From positions 1-10,826 of the forward strand of contig QLUP01000026.1 of NCBI GenBank assembly GCA_018725485.1: a stretch of 10,826 nt of DNA. Reading direction: 5' to 3'. The position numbers were made by a program, and so were the translations under genes. Numbering within the stretch: position 1 is the stretch's first letter; every line of letters begins with the position of its first letter. Below, piece after piece: positions 5,009-10,826 of this stretch. This stretch comes from Candidatus Lithacetigena glycinireducens. Its GTDB lineage: Bacteria; Coprothermobacterota; HKB111. The notes beneath the pieces are model-generated. The model was given only the letters and a program-made list of their open reading frames with translations, searched no databases and had not been told where the DNA came from.

Positions 5009-7501
5009 ATGAAATTGAAGATGACAATAGGCATGAAGCTTTCACTCGGGCTTGGGGTTCTGCTCTTTATGGTTACAACTATGAGCGGACTGTACCTCTG
5101 GTCAAATAAAAAAGCGCAGGGCGCAAAGGCAGAGCTTAGAGAGTTGTCCGAGCTTAACACATTCTTTTCCGATGTATTTGTTGACCACATGAAGTGGATG
5201 GACGGCATTACATCAGGCGTGTTTATACAGGGAAAGGAGTTTACAGGAAAGATAAACCCTGATGAATGCAGACTGGGCAAATTTATACTTTCGTTTAAAC
5301 CGTATTCAGAGGAAATAGCAGTCCCATTCAAGGCGCTCGATGAACCGCACAAGAGATTTCATGCGAGCGCTGAAACAATACTTAGCCACTGGAAGGACGG
5401 CAGAATAGCTGAGGCGTACAAGAACTTTCTCTCTGAGACAGCCGAACCGGTAAAGGCTGTTCAGGACAATCTTTACAAGATGAAAGAGATACTTAAAAAG
5501 GATGTGGAAAAAAAGGAGAAAGGGGTAGATGCATCCATTAAAATGGCTAATACGCTTGGATCCTTGATGACATTGGCAATACTTGGACTTGGCATTATAG
5601 GCGGAGGCGTCTTTGTAAGAAGAATCTCAAGGGGGATTACAAATCCAATCTCAAAGATGATACCCACAATGCAGAAGGTGTCAAAAGGCGACCTTACAGA
5701 AACGGTAGATGTAAAGGGAAGCGAAGAGATAGTCCTGATGGCAAACGAGTTTAACAAGGTTGTGAGGGCTTTAAAGGATACGATTACGCACACAGCCAAA
5801 TCCGCCTACCATGTGGCAATAACTGCGGACAAGGTTGCTAACAATTCAAATCAGATAGCCAGGTCTGCCCATGAAGAGGCGTCTGCCACAGAGGAAACCA
5901 CTTCTTCTATGGAGGAGATGGCGGCATCCATTTCCAATGTTGCAAAGAACGCTGAATCGCTCGCAACAAACGTTGATGAGACGTCGGCTACGATTAATGA
6001 AATGGCAGCCTCTATAGAGCAGGTCGGGAAGAGTGCGGATAACATGGCAGCATCGGTTGAGGGGACATCGGCAACGATTGAGGAGATGATTGCCTCTGTT
6101 GAACACACCTCAAAAAACACTACTCTGATGACAGAGGCTGTAAGCGAAACATCGCTGACAATTGAGAATCTCCTTGCATCCATAGAGCAGATTTCAAAGA
6201 ACACGGATTCTCTTAAAAATATGGTAACAGAGACCTCAAGCACAATAGAGGAGATGACGCAGACCGTTAAAGAGGTTGCAGGCAGGATTGAAGGCTCAAA
6301 CAAACTGAGCCAGAAGGCGTTTGTTAAGGCAGAAGAGGGCGGAAAGGCGATATATCAGAGCATAGAAGGTCTCCAGAACATAGGGAAAACAACCGAAAAA
6401 ACAATGGGGCTGATACAGAACCTCGGCAAACGCTCCGTGGAAATAGGCTCTATAGTTGAGGTCATAGATGAGATTGCAGACCAGACAAACCTGCTCGCTT
6501 TAAATGCAGCCATAGAGGCGGCGCGGGCAGGAGATGCAGGAAGGGGTTTTGCCGTTGTTGCAGAGGAGATAAGAAAGCTTGCAGAGCGTTCCATGGGGGC
6601 AACAAAAGAGATTGCCAATGTCATAAGACAGGTGCAGGAGGAAACAGGAATCGCTATTAAGGCAACAGAGGAGACATATCGGGAAGGAAAAAGCGGCGTT
6701 CAGCTTGCGGAAAACAGCAAGAATGCCTTTTCAGAAATCATCTCTTCAATGAAGGAAAGCTCGGATGTGATTCAGGGAATAGCAAAATCAGCATCCGAGC
6801 TCAATAGGGCAATTGAACAGGCAATGAAGTATGTTTTAGACATGAACACATCAACAGAAGATGTTGCAGGCGCTGTCAAAGGCCAGGCAAACGGCGCAGG
6901 CAGCGTCAGAACTGTCCTCGGCAGGATGAACAAGATGGTTCAAGAAGTGAATATTGCTTCTAAGGAACAGTCCGGCGGAGGGAAGCATATCAGGGAAGCA
7001 GTCGAACGGATGAAAAATATTGTCCATGAAGTCGGTATTGCAGTCAAAGAGCAGGTAGGCGGCACAAGGCAGATAGTTCAGGCGGTCGAGGCAATGCACA
7101 GGATGACGCAGGATGTGGCAAATGCTACAAAGGAACAGAAGCTCGGCGGGGAAACCATTGTAAAGGCAATGGAAAGGATGAGCCATATAGCCTCTGAAAA
7201 CCTGAAGCTCTCAGGCGACATGAAGGTTTCTGCGGAAGACGCCATTTTCAATATAGAAAATTTACAATATTCCATAAGCAGTTTCAAAGTTCACTCAAAC
7301 GGCAACAGAAAATGCTGGGATATACTTAACTGCCCGAGAAACTCAAGACAGAAATGCCCTGCATATAATTCAGAAGAAGAGCGCTGCTGGATGATAACCG
7401 GAACATGGTGCAAGGGCGCGCAGCAGGGCGACTTCAAATCTAAATTGCGCAACTGCATGACCTGCGAGGCGTTCAAGGTCATTCAGGGAGTGGAAGTATA
7501 A
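5009..7501 (+). CDS. Methyl-accepting chemotaxis protein with CZB-like sensor and Cys-rich C-terminus
   Basis: An 830-residue chemoreceptor, long for the family. TM1 is about 11-31 and TM2 about 182-203. Between them is an extracytoplasmic segment of about 150 residues containing H60-x2-W63, C87-x-L-G-x-F92 and H114-x3-H118. The spacings of 23 and 21 residues fit the CZB zinc-binding pattern as I recall it. HAMP is about 204-257. The signalling hairpin tip is near 485-526 ([20 protein letters not shown], then [15 protein letters not shown]). Both arms contain 28-residue repeats, and the N-arm repeats contain EE/NE pairs in methylation-like contexts, for example [10 protein letters not shown] at 298-307. 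After the hairpin, residues 767-825 carry seven cysteines (769, 775, 783, 793, 801, 816, 819) with two CW pairs, as in two-CW modules. There is no NWETF-like CheR tether at the C-terminus. AAGGAGG precedes the ATG by eight bases. The ligand is unknown; zinc, redox or thiol-reactive species are reasonable guesses. Confidence 0.95.
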   Translation: MKLKMTIGMKLSLGLGVLLFMVTTMSGLYLWSNKKAQGAKAELRELSELNTFFSDVFVDHMKWMDGITSGVFIQGKEFTGKINPDECRLGKFILSFKPYSEEIAVPFKALDEPHKRFHASAETILSHWKDGRIAEAYKNFLSETAEPVKAVQDNLYKMKEILKKDVEKKEKGVDASIKMANTLGSLMTLAILGLGIIGGGVFVRRISRGITNPISKMIPTMQKVSKGDLTETVDVKGSEEIVLMANEFNKVVRALKDTITHTAKSAYHVAITADKVANNSNQIARSAHEEASATEETTSSMEEMAASISNVAKNAESLATNVDETSATINEMAASIEQVGKSADNMAASVEGTSATIEEMIASVEHTSKNTTLMTEAVSETSLTIENLLASIEQISKNTDSLKNMVTETSSTIEEMTQTVKEVAGRIEGSNKLSQKAFVKAEEGGKAIYQSIEGLQNIGKTTEKTMGLIQNLGKRSVEIGSIVEVIDEIADQTNLLALNAAIEAARAGDAGRGFAVVAEEIRKLAERSMGATKEIANVIRQVQEETGIAIKATEETYREGKSGVQLAENSKNAFSEIISSMKESSDVIQGIAKSASELNRAIEQAMKYVLDMNTSTEDVAGAVKGQANGAGSVRTVLGRMNKMVQEVNIASKEQSGGGKHIREAVERMKNIVHEVGIAVKEQVGGTRQIVQAVEAMHRMTQDVANATKEQKLGGETIVKAMERMSHIASENLKLSGDMKVSAEDAIFNIENLQYSISSFKVHSNGNRKCWDILNCPRNSRQKCPAYNSEEERCWMITGTWCKGAQQGDFKSKLRNCMTCEAFKVIQGVEV
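5897..6316 (+). repeat. Five 28-residue (84-bp) coding repeats in the MCP N-terminal arm
   Basis: Residues 297-436 divide into five units of 28 residues (four heptads) beginning at 297, 325, 353, 381 and 409. Each starts with a T-S/T-x-T/S-I/M-x-E/N-M/L-x-A-S-like motif followed by a K-N/S segment. The exact period and shared motif suggest internal duplication of a coiled-coil block; the DNA copies have diverged. Confidence 0.8.
6860..7195 (+). repeat. Four 28-residue coding repeats in the MCP C-terminal arm
   Basis: Residues 618-729 form four 28-residue units beginning at 618, 646, 674 and 702. Each has a (D/E)V-x(4)-K-x-Q core followed by a Gly-rich step (NGAG, GGG, VGG or LGG) and then an RM/AM-containing helix. 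Q626, Q654, Q682 and Q710 fall exactly 28 apart. This arm packs antiparallel against the N-arm repeats. Confidence 0.78.
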
Positions 7502-7571
7502 CAGTGTCAGTGTCGGTGCTCAGTGTCAGTAAAGATATTTACTGTCCACTGACACTAATCACTGACACTAC
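7502..7571. repeat. AGTGTC/GACACT inverted repeats in the mcp-HEAT spacer
   Basis: The spacer begins right after the mcp stop. AGTGTCAGTG (7503-7512) is the perfect inverse complement of CACTGACACT, present at 7547-7556 and again at 7560-7569. An inner stem CAGTAAA (7527-7533) with TTTACTG (7538-7544) closes a GATA loop. CACTGACACTAATCACTG at 7547-7564 is identical to 4959-4976, so the mcp gene is bracketed by an 18-bp direct repeat. The structure ends just before the AAGGAG ribosome binding site at 7575-7580. Confidence 0.86.
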
Positions 7572-7584
7572 ATGAAGGAGTAAG

Positions 7585-8721
7585 ATGCAAGAGATTCGGG
7601 ACATATTAGAGAGTTTGAAGACATCTGATTGGTGGAAAAGGAAAAGCTCCATTGAAGCGCTTATTTCCCATCACGAAGATTTATATCTTGATGTCCTGAA
7701 GGAATGGCTCAAAAATGACGCTGATGCCCTTTTGAGAAACGCCTCGATGGAAATTTACAGGGCGCTCGGGCGACGATCCCTTAAATCCCTTATCTCATTG
7801 CTCAAAGATGAGGATTCCGATGTCAGGGTCTTTGCTGCAAACATACTTGGAGACATTAAGCAGGGGGATTCCCTCAATGCCCTTATAGATTCCCTGAACG
7901 ATTCCGATATAAATGTAAGGGTTGCCTCTGCCGAGTCCCTCGGCAAGATCGGCGATGAAATGGCTGTCAGTTCTTTGGCAAACAGACTTGACGATGCTTC
8001 ATGGGTGGCAATGGCATGCATAGAGGCCCTCGGCGAAATAGGCGGAGATAAAGCATTATCTGTGCTTCATAAGTGTCTTGAAAAAGAAGAATATCACGGG
8101 ATAACATTTGCTGCAATTGAAAATGCCGGAGACATGCACTGCATAAGACGCCTCACTCCTTATGTCGACAGGGAGGGAGAGATGAGGGAACTCGCCTTAA
8201 AAGCCATAGTCAACATAGCTGACAGGGAAGGGACAAGACCGCTGCCGTCATATTTCATAAGCCTTGTGCCTCTGCTTATGGAATTACAGCAATCACCCAG
8301 GCATGAACTTAAGAAGGCTGCCTTTATCGCATTAAGCTGGTCGGAAGATATAAGAGGGCTTCAATATTTCATTGATGCCATTAACAGCGATGATTTGCAG
8401 GAATATGCCATAAAAGGACTGATGTCCCTCGGTAAAAAAGCGGTGCCGGGAATAATAGACTCTTTCAAAAAAACGAGCGGAAACAGGGCAATTCTTGCTA
8501 AAGTACTATCCATGCTCGGAGAAAACCATGCGCTTCTGAAATTCGCAGACGATGATGACCCTGAGGTGCGCACGGAAGTCGCCCTTGCTATCGGCGCGCT
8601 GAAAACATCCAAGGCTAAAGATATTCTGTTGATTCTTGAACAGGATGAAGCAGAAGAGGTGCGGGAAGCGGCAAGGCTTTCATTGAAAAATTTCGGGAAT
8701 ATGGCTATAAACTCATTATGA
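7585..8721 (+). CDS. HEAT-repeat protein of the chemosensory operon
   Basis: A 378-residue protein made almost entirely of HEAT (PBS-lyase-like) alpha-hairpin repeats, with no signal peptide or membrane segment, so probably cytoplasmic. The clearest units are about 65-92 (LISLLKDEDSDVRVFAANIL), 96-123 (LIDSLNDSDINVRVASAESL), 127-154, 320-341 (FADDDDPEVRTEVALAIGAL) and 345-370. The middle (about 155-315) is more diverged but keeps the helical pattern. Such solenoids bind proteins and usually have no catalysis. The position between mcp and cheR, and the ATGA overlap with cheR, suggest coupled translation and a role in scaffolding or regulating the receptor array or CheR. Myxococcus Che7 is, from memory, another chemosensory cluster with a HEAT-repeat protein. 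AAGGAG precedes the start by four bases. The function is unknown. Confidence 0.9.
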   Translation: MQEIRDILESLKTSDWWKRKSSIEALISHHEDLYLDVLKEWLKNDADALLRNASMEIYRALGRRSLKSLISLLKDEDSDVRVFAANILGDIKQGDSLNALIDSLNDSDINVRVASAESLGKIGDEMAVSSLANRLDDASWVAMACIEALGEIGGDKALSVLHKCLEKEEYHGITFAAIENAGDMHCIRRLTPYVDREGEMRELALKAIVNIADREGTRPLPSYFISLVPLLMELQQSPRHELKKAAFIALSWSEDIRGLQYFIDAINSDDLQEYAIKGLMSLGKKAVPGIIDSFKKTSGNRAILAKVLSMLGENHALLKFADDDDPEVRTEVALAIGALKTSKAKDILLILEQDEAEEVREAARLSLKNFGNMAINSL

Positions 8722-9605
8722 CTTATGACAGAAAAGACTTCATGACAGAAGATGAGTTCGGTCTTCTTAAGAATCTGATTAATAAAGAGTTCGGGATTTT
8801 ATTAAAAGGCGATAAGCGGCTGACCCTTCACGCAAAGGTCTCTCACCGGCTGAAAATCCTCGGACTTAAATCTTACAGGGATTACTATGATTTCATTGTG
8901 TCGGATACTACAAAGGACGAGTTGTTTACACTCGCCTCCCATATAACAAATAACGAGACCTATTTTTTCAGGGAAAAAACACAGCTCGACGCCTTTTCTG
9001 AAATTCTAAAGGATATAAAAAGGGAAAAGCAAAAGAAAAATCTGAAAGAATTAAAAATACTATCGCTTGGCTGTTCGAGCGGAGAAGAACCATATACACT
9101 AAATATAATAATTCAGGAAAGCGGACTCTTCCTCTGGGATTGGGATGTCAGGATAATAGGTGTCGATCTGGACAAAAATGCAATCAAAAGGGCAAGACTG
9201 GGGCGATACGGTAAAAATTCGTTCAGGCTGAACGGCAATGCGGATAGCGGAACCAATAATTTTCTGAACAAGTATTTTACATCTGACGGCAACCATTATA
9301 TCTTGAGGAAAAGCCTGACAAATAATGTTGAATTCAGATTCGGCAATCTTTTGGACAACGGTTTTTTAAGCGATATCAATGAAGTGGATGTTATTTTATG
9401 CAGGAATGTCCTCATCTATATGGATGATACTGCAATTAACAAAATTGCCTGTAATCTTTATAACTGTCTCACGGATTCAGGGTATCTTTTTGTAGGTTCG
9501 GCAGAGAGCCTCATCCAGCGTACAGACCTTTTTGTGGCTGAGTATAACAACGGAATAATCGTTTATAGAAAATCCCCCCATCCCCCCTTTACTAAAAGGG
9601 GGTAA
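8718..9605 (+). CDS. cheR: CheR, chemoreceptor glutamate methyltransferase
   Basis: A 295-residue cytoplasmic enzyme that uses S-adenosylmethionine to methylate MCP glutamates during adaptation. An all-helical N-terminal domain (about 10-80) is followed by NNETYFFRE at 78-86, the SAM-binding motif LGCSSGEEPYT (117-127) and IIGVDLDKNAI (146-156). CRNVLIYMDD is at 228-237 and YLFVGSAESL at 256-265, all in the standard order. The ATG at 8718 overlaps the previous stop as ATGA, favouring translational coupling; in-frame ATG 8742 (MTEDEFGLLKNLI) is an alternative that fits family N-termini. No strong ribosome binding site is seen for either. Residues 286-295 (SPHPPFTKRG) and the TAA stop come from an inverted repeat, so the ancestral protein probably ended near VYRK. 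Confidence 0.95.
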   Translation: MTYDRKDFMTEDEFGLLKNLINKEFGILLKGDKRLTLHAKVSHRLKILGLKSYRDYYDFIVSDTTKDELFTLASHITNNETYFFREKTQLDAFSEILKDIKREKQKKNLKELKILSLGCSSGEEPYTLNIIIQESGLFLWDWDVRIIGVDLDKNAIKRARLGRYGKNSFRLNGNADSGTNNFLNKYFTSDGNHYILRKSLTNNVEFRFGNLLDNGFLSDINEVDVILCRNVLIYMDDTAINKIACNLYNCLTDSGYLFVGSAESLIQRTDLFVAEYNNGIIVYRKSPHPPFTKRG

Positions 9606-9614
9606 AGGGGGATT
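9571..9614. repeat. AATCCCCC/GGGGGATT inverted repeat spanning the cheR stop
   Basis: The outer arms AATCCCCC (9571-9578) and GGGGGATT (9607-9614) and the inner arms CCCCCTTT (9583-9590) and AAAGGGGG (9595-9602), around a four-base loop, form a near-continuous hairpin. The 5' half encodes the last ten CheR residues. The cheR stop TAA (9603-9605) is in the 3' half, and its outer G run is placed as the cheB ribosome binding site. Confidence 0.9.
9605..9611 (+). promoter_or_regulatory. Repeat-derived Shine-Dalgarno site of cheB
   Basis: AAGGGGG lies ten bases before ATG 9622 and can pair with the anti-Shine-Dalgarno sequence using one G-U pair. It belongs to the 3' arm of the inverted repeat. 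It cannot serve the in-frame TTG at 9613, which would be only one base away. Confidence 0.65.
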
Positions 9615-9621
9615 GCTAAAA

Positions 9622-10662
9622 ATGCCTGAAATCAGGGTCCTCATAGTAGACGACTCGCCTTTTATCCGAAAAGCGCTTCTCAGGATATTTGAATCCGAAC
9701 CATCTATTGCAGTAGTGGGTGTTGCAAGGAATGGGAAAGAAGCAATAAAAAAGCTTGTAGAGTTAGAGCCTGATGTTATAACTCTCGACATAATGATGCC
9801 GGAGATGGATGGCATAGAAACTCTCAAGATTATGATGGAGACAAAACCCACTCCTGTGCTGATGCTTTCCCAATATACTCATGAAGGCGCTGAACTTACC
9901 TTGAATGCCCTTGAACTTGGGGCAATGGATTTTGTAGATAAATCAACAACGGGATTGATGGATTTCTCCGGACTTGCCAAAGAAATAATCTCTAAGGTTA
10001 TGGCAATAACAGGAAGAAAACCATTGAAAATTACTTCTCCGTCAATGGCGCCTCAGGAATATAAAGGCAGAGGCATTATAGATACGGTAGCCATTGGCGC
10101 TTCAACAGGCGGGCCGCCTGCCCTTCAGATGCTTCTGCCTAAATTTCCAAGGGATGTAAGCTTTGGGATTCTTATAGTTCAGCACATGCCTCACGGCTTT
10201 ACAGGGCCATTAGCCAAAAGACTTGATACCATGTGTCAAATTCATGTTAAGGAGGCTGAAAAGGGGGATGCAATTGAACCGGGACTTGCCCTTGTTGCGC
10301 CCTCAGGTCTTCATATGAAAGTAAAAAAAGTTAAAAGTTCAAAGTTAAAAGTTAAAAGTGAGAGATTAGTAAAACTCGATTTTGAACCCCTGAATTCTAC
10401 ACACAGGCCTTCTGTTGACGTTCTTTTTCAGTCGGTTGCGGAAAACTACGGCAGCCGTGCAATGGGTGTAATTCTTACAGGCATGGGGTCTGATGGGGTA
10501 AAAGGCATGAGGTTGATAAAAGAGCAGGGCGGTATTACCCTTGCTCAGGATGAGGCAACGTCAACAATATTCGGGATGCCAAAGGTTGCAATAGAAAACG
10601 GAATAGTTGACAAGGTAGCGCCGATAACTTCAATGGCAGAAGAAATAATGAAAACAGTCTAA
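9622..10662 (+). CDS. cheB: CheB, receiver-controlled MCP methylesterase/deamidase
   Basis: A 346-residue two-domain enzyme that removes receptor methyl groups when phosphorylated by CheA. The receiver (about 1-125) has D10-D11, phosphoacceptor D56 in ITLDIMMPEMDG, S83 in MLSQYT and K107. The linker is about 126-152. The esterase domain carries the triad S161 (GASTGG), H188 (VQHMP) and D291 (GMGSDG), plus FGMPKVA near the end. ATG 9622 is preferred over in-frame TTG 9613, which lies in the repeat and would add three residues. Between HMK (231-233) and LDFEPL lies a lysine-rich stretch of about a dozen residues beyond what the family usually has there, encoded by five 7-bp units. It falls between catalytic H188 and D291, probably in a surface loop. 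The gene closes the operon 16 bp after cheR. Confidence 0.95.
   Translation: MPEIRVLIVDDSPFIRKALLRIFESEPSIAVVGVARNGKEAIKKLVELEPDVITLDIMMPEMDGIETLKIMMETKPTPVLMLSQYTHEGAELTLNALELGAMDFVDKSTTGLMDFSGLAKEIISKVMAITGRKPLKITSPSMAPQEYKGRGIIDTVAIGASTGGPPALQMLLPKFPRDVSFGILIVQHMPHGFTGPLAKRLDTMCQIHVKEAEKGDAIEPGLALVAPSGLHMKVKKVKSSKLKVKSERLVKLDFEPLNSTHRPSVDVLFQSVAENYGSRAMGVILTGMGSDGVKGMRLIKEQGGITLAQDEATSTIFGMPKVAIENGIVDKVAPITSMAEEIMKTV
10326..10360 (+). repeat. Five 7-bp AAAAGTT units inside the cheB coding sequence
   Basis: The units are AAAAGTT, AAAAGTT, CAAAGTT, AAAAGTT and AAAAGTG, occupying 35 bases within the methylesterase domain. They encode the lysine-rich KVKSSKLKVKS segment. Because seven is not a multiple of three, gain or loss of one unit would shift the reading frame before the catalytic aspartate codon. 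Confidence 0.85.
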
Positions 10663-10681
10663 AGTGAATAGTGAATAGTTT
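10663..10681. repeat. AGTGAAT tandem repeat directly after the cheB stop
   Basis: AGTGAATAGTGAATAGTTT begins at the base after the TAA of cheB. The same 19 bases follow the TAA of cheW at 4927-4945, so with the stop codon 22 bases are identical at the two gene ends. Confidence 0.85.
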
Positions 10682-10715
10682 CTGCTAAGAAGTGTATAAG
10701 TATGGCAATACGGCT

Positions 10716-10748
10716 GTCATTCCCGCTTGTCGGGAATCTTTCTTTTTC
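10716..10748 (+). terminator. Possible operon terminator formed from a half GTCATTCC repeat
   Basis: The sequence opens with GTCATTCC, and ATTCCCG (10719-10725) pairs perfectly with CGGGAAT (10731-10737) around a CTTGT loop. The T-rich run CTTTCTTTTTC follows at 10738-10748. A GC-rich seven-pair stem plus this tail resembles a rho-independent terminator 54 bp after cheB. The T tract is interrupted by C, so efficiency is uncertain. It also looks like the left half of the cloverleaf repeat. Confidence 0.5.
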
Positions 10749-10764
10749 AGGTTCTTCAGACATT

Positions 10765-10803
10765 TCTGTGGAAAATTAACCACAGAGACACTGAGGCACA
10801 GAG
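10765..10803. repeat. CCACAGAGACACTGAGGCACAGAG-type repeat with a short hairpin
   Basis: TCTGTGG (10765-10771) pairs with CCACAGA (10780-10786) around an AT-rich loop. The right arm continues into a CACAGAG...CACAGAG repeat ending at 10803, of a type often seen between genes in many bacterial genomes. I see no gene in 10663-10826; the last 23 bases are plain AT-rich sequence. Confidence 0.5.
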
Positions 10804-10826
10804 TTTATAAAACAAGTCTTTTAATT

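Noticed and set aside
5851-6303. Minus-strand open frame of 150 codons within the mcp gene
   Set aside because: It is the antisense of the repetitive Ala/Ser/Glu-rich receptor arm; its composition simply mirrors that region and no start signal supports it.
7291-7482. Minus-strand open frame opposite the Cys-rich receptor end
   Set aside because: It is opposite a well-supported coding module and lacks a ribosome binding site or recognisable domain.
9613-9621. TTG start of cheB
   Set aside because: It lies in the last bases of the inverted repeat, one base from the G run, and adds three residues not needed by the receiver domain.

Overview
The window carries a compact chemosensory (che) operon, all on the + strand. 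It probably comes from an uncultivated bacterium of the Nitrospirota (Thermodesulfovibrio-like) or a related deltaproteobacterial-type lineage. This placement is an inference from three things: heavy use of ATA, AGA and AGG codons, strong Shine-Dalgarno sites, and intergenic repeats (GTCATTCC...GGAATGAC and AATCCCCC...GGGGGATT) of a kind common in such genomes. No marker gene fixes the taxon.

Layout. Positions 2-208 hold the 3' end of a glutamine-dependent NAD+ synthetase gene. Next is a complete NtrC-family sigma54 activator (239-1549). The 219-bp gap after it holds a cloverleaf-like inverted repeat and then a consensus-quality -24/-12 sigma54 promoter (1714-1729). Downstream of the promoter and reading away from it are a stand-alone receiver protein (1769-2152), CheY (2165-2587), a CheA without P2 (2680-4311), CheW (4411-4926), a large transmembrane MCP (5009-7501), a HEAT-repeat protein (7585-8721), CheR (8718-9605) and CheB (9622-10662). 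A hairpin followed by a T-rich stretch (10716-10748) may end the operon.

How the parts fit. The MCP has an extracytoplasmic segment matching the 3His/1Cys pattern of CZB zinc-binding domains, a very long cytoplasmic hairpin built partly from 28-residue repeats, and a seven-cysteine C-terminal module with two Cys-Trp pairs. It should control CheA through CheW, with CheR and CheB setting adaptation by methylation. CheA can pass phosphate to CheY, CheB, the lone receiver and possibly the NtrC-type regulator, which has no partner kinase here. The sigma54 activator next to a sigma54 promoter suggests that the system drives its own transcription, or that gene expression is one of its outputs.

The most unusual trait is repeat invasion. 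Nearly every junction between che genes holds a short repeat: GTCATTCC cloverleaf, 7-bp tandem units, ACTGAC arrays, or the C6/G5 inverted repeat. Several have become part of genes. They encode the C-termini of CheA and CheR, contain the cheR stop codon, supply the likely ribosome binding site of cheB, and sit in frame inside the CheB catalytic domain.
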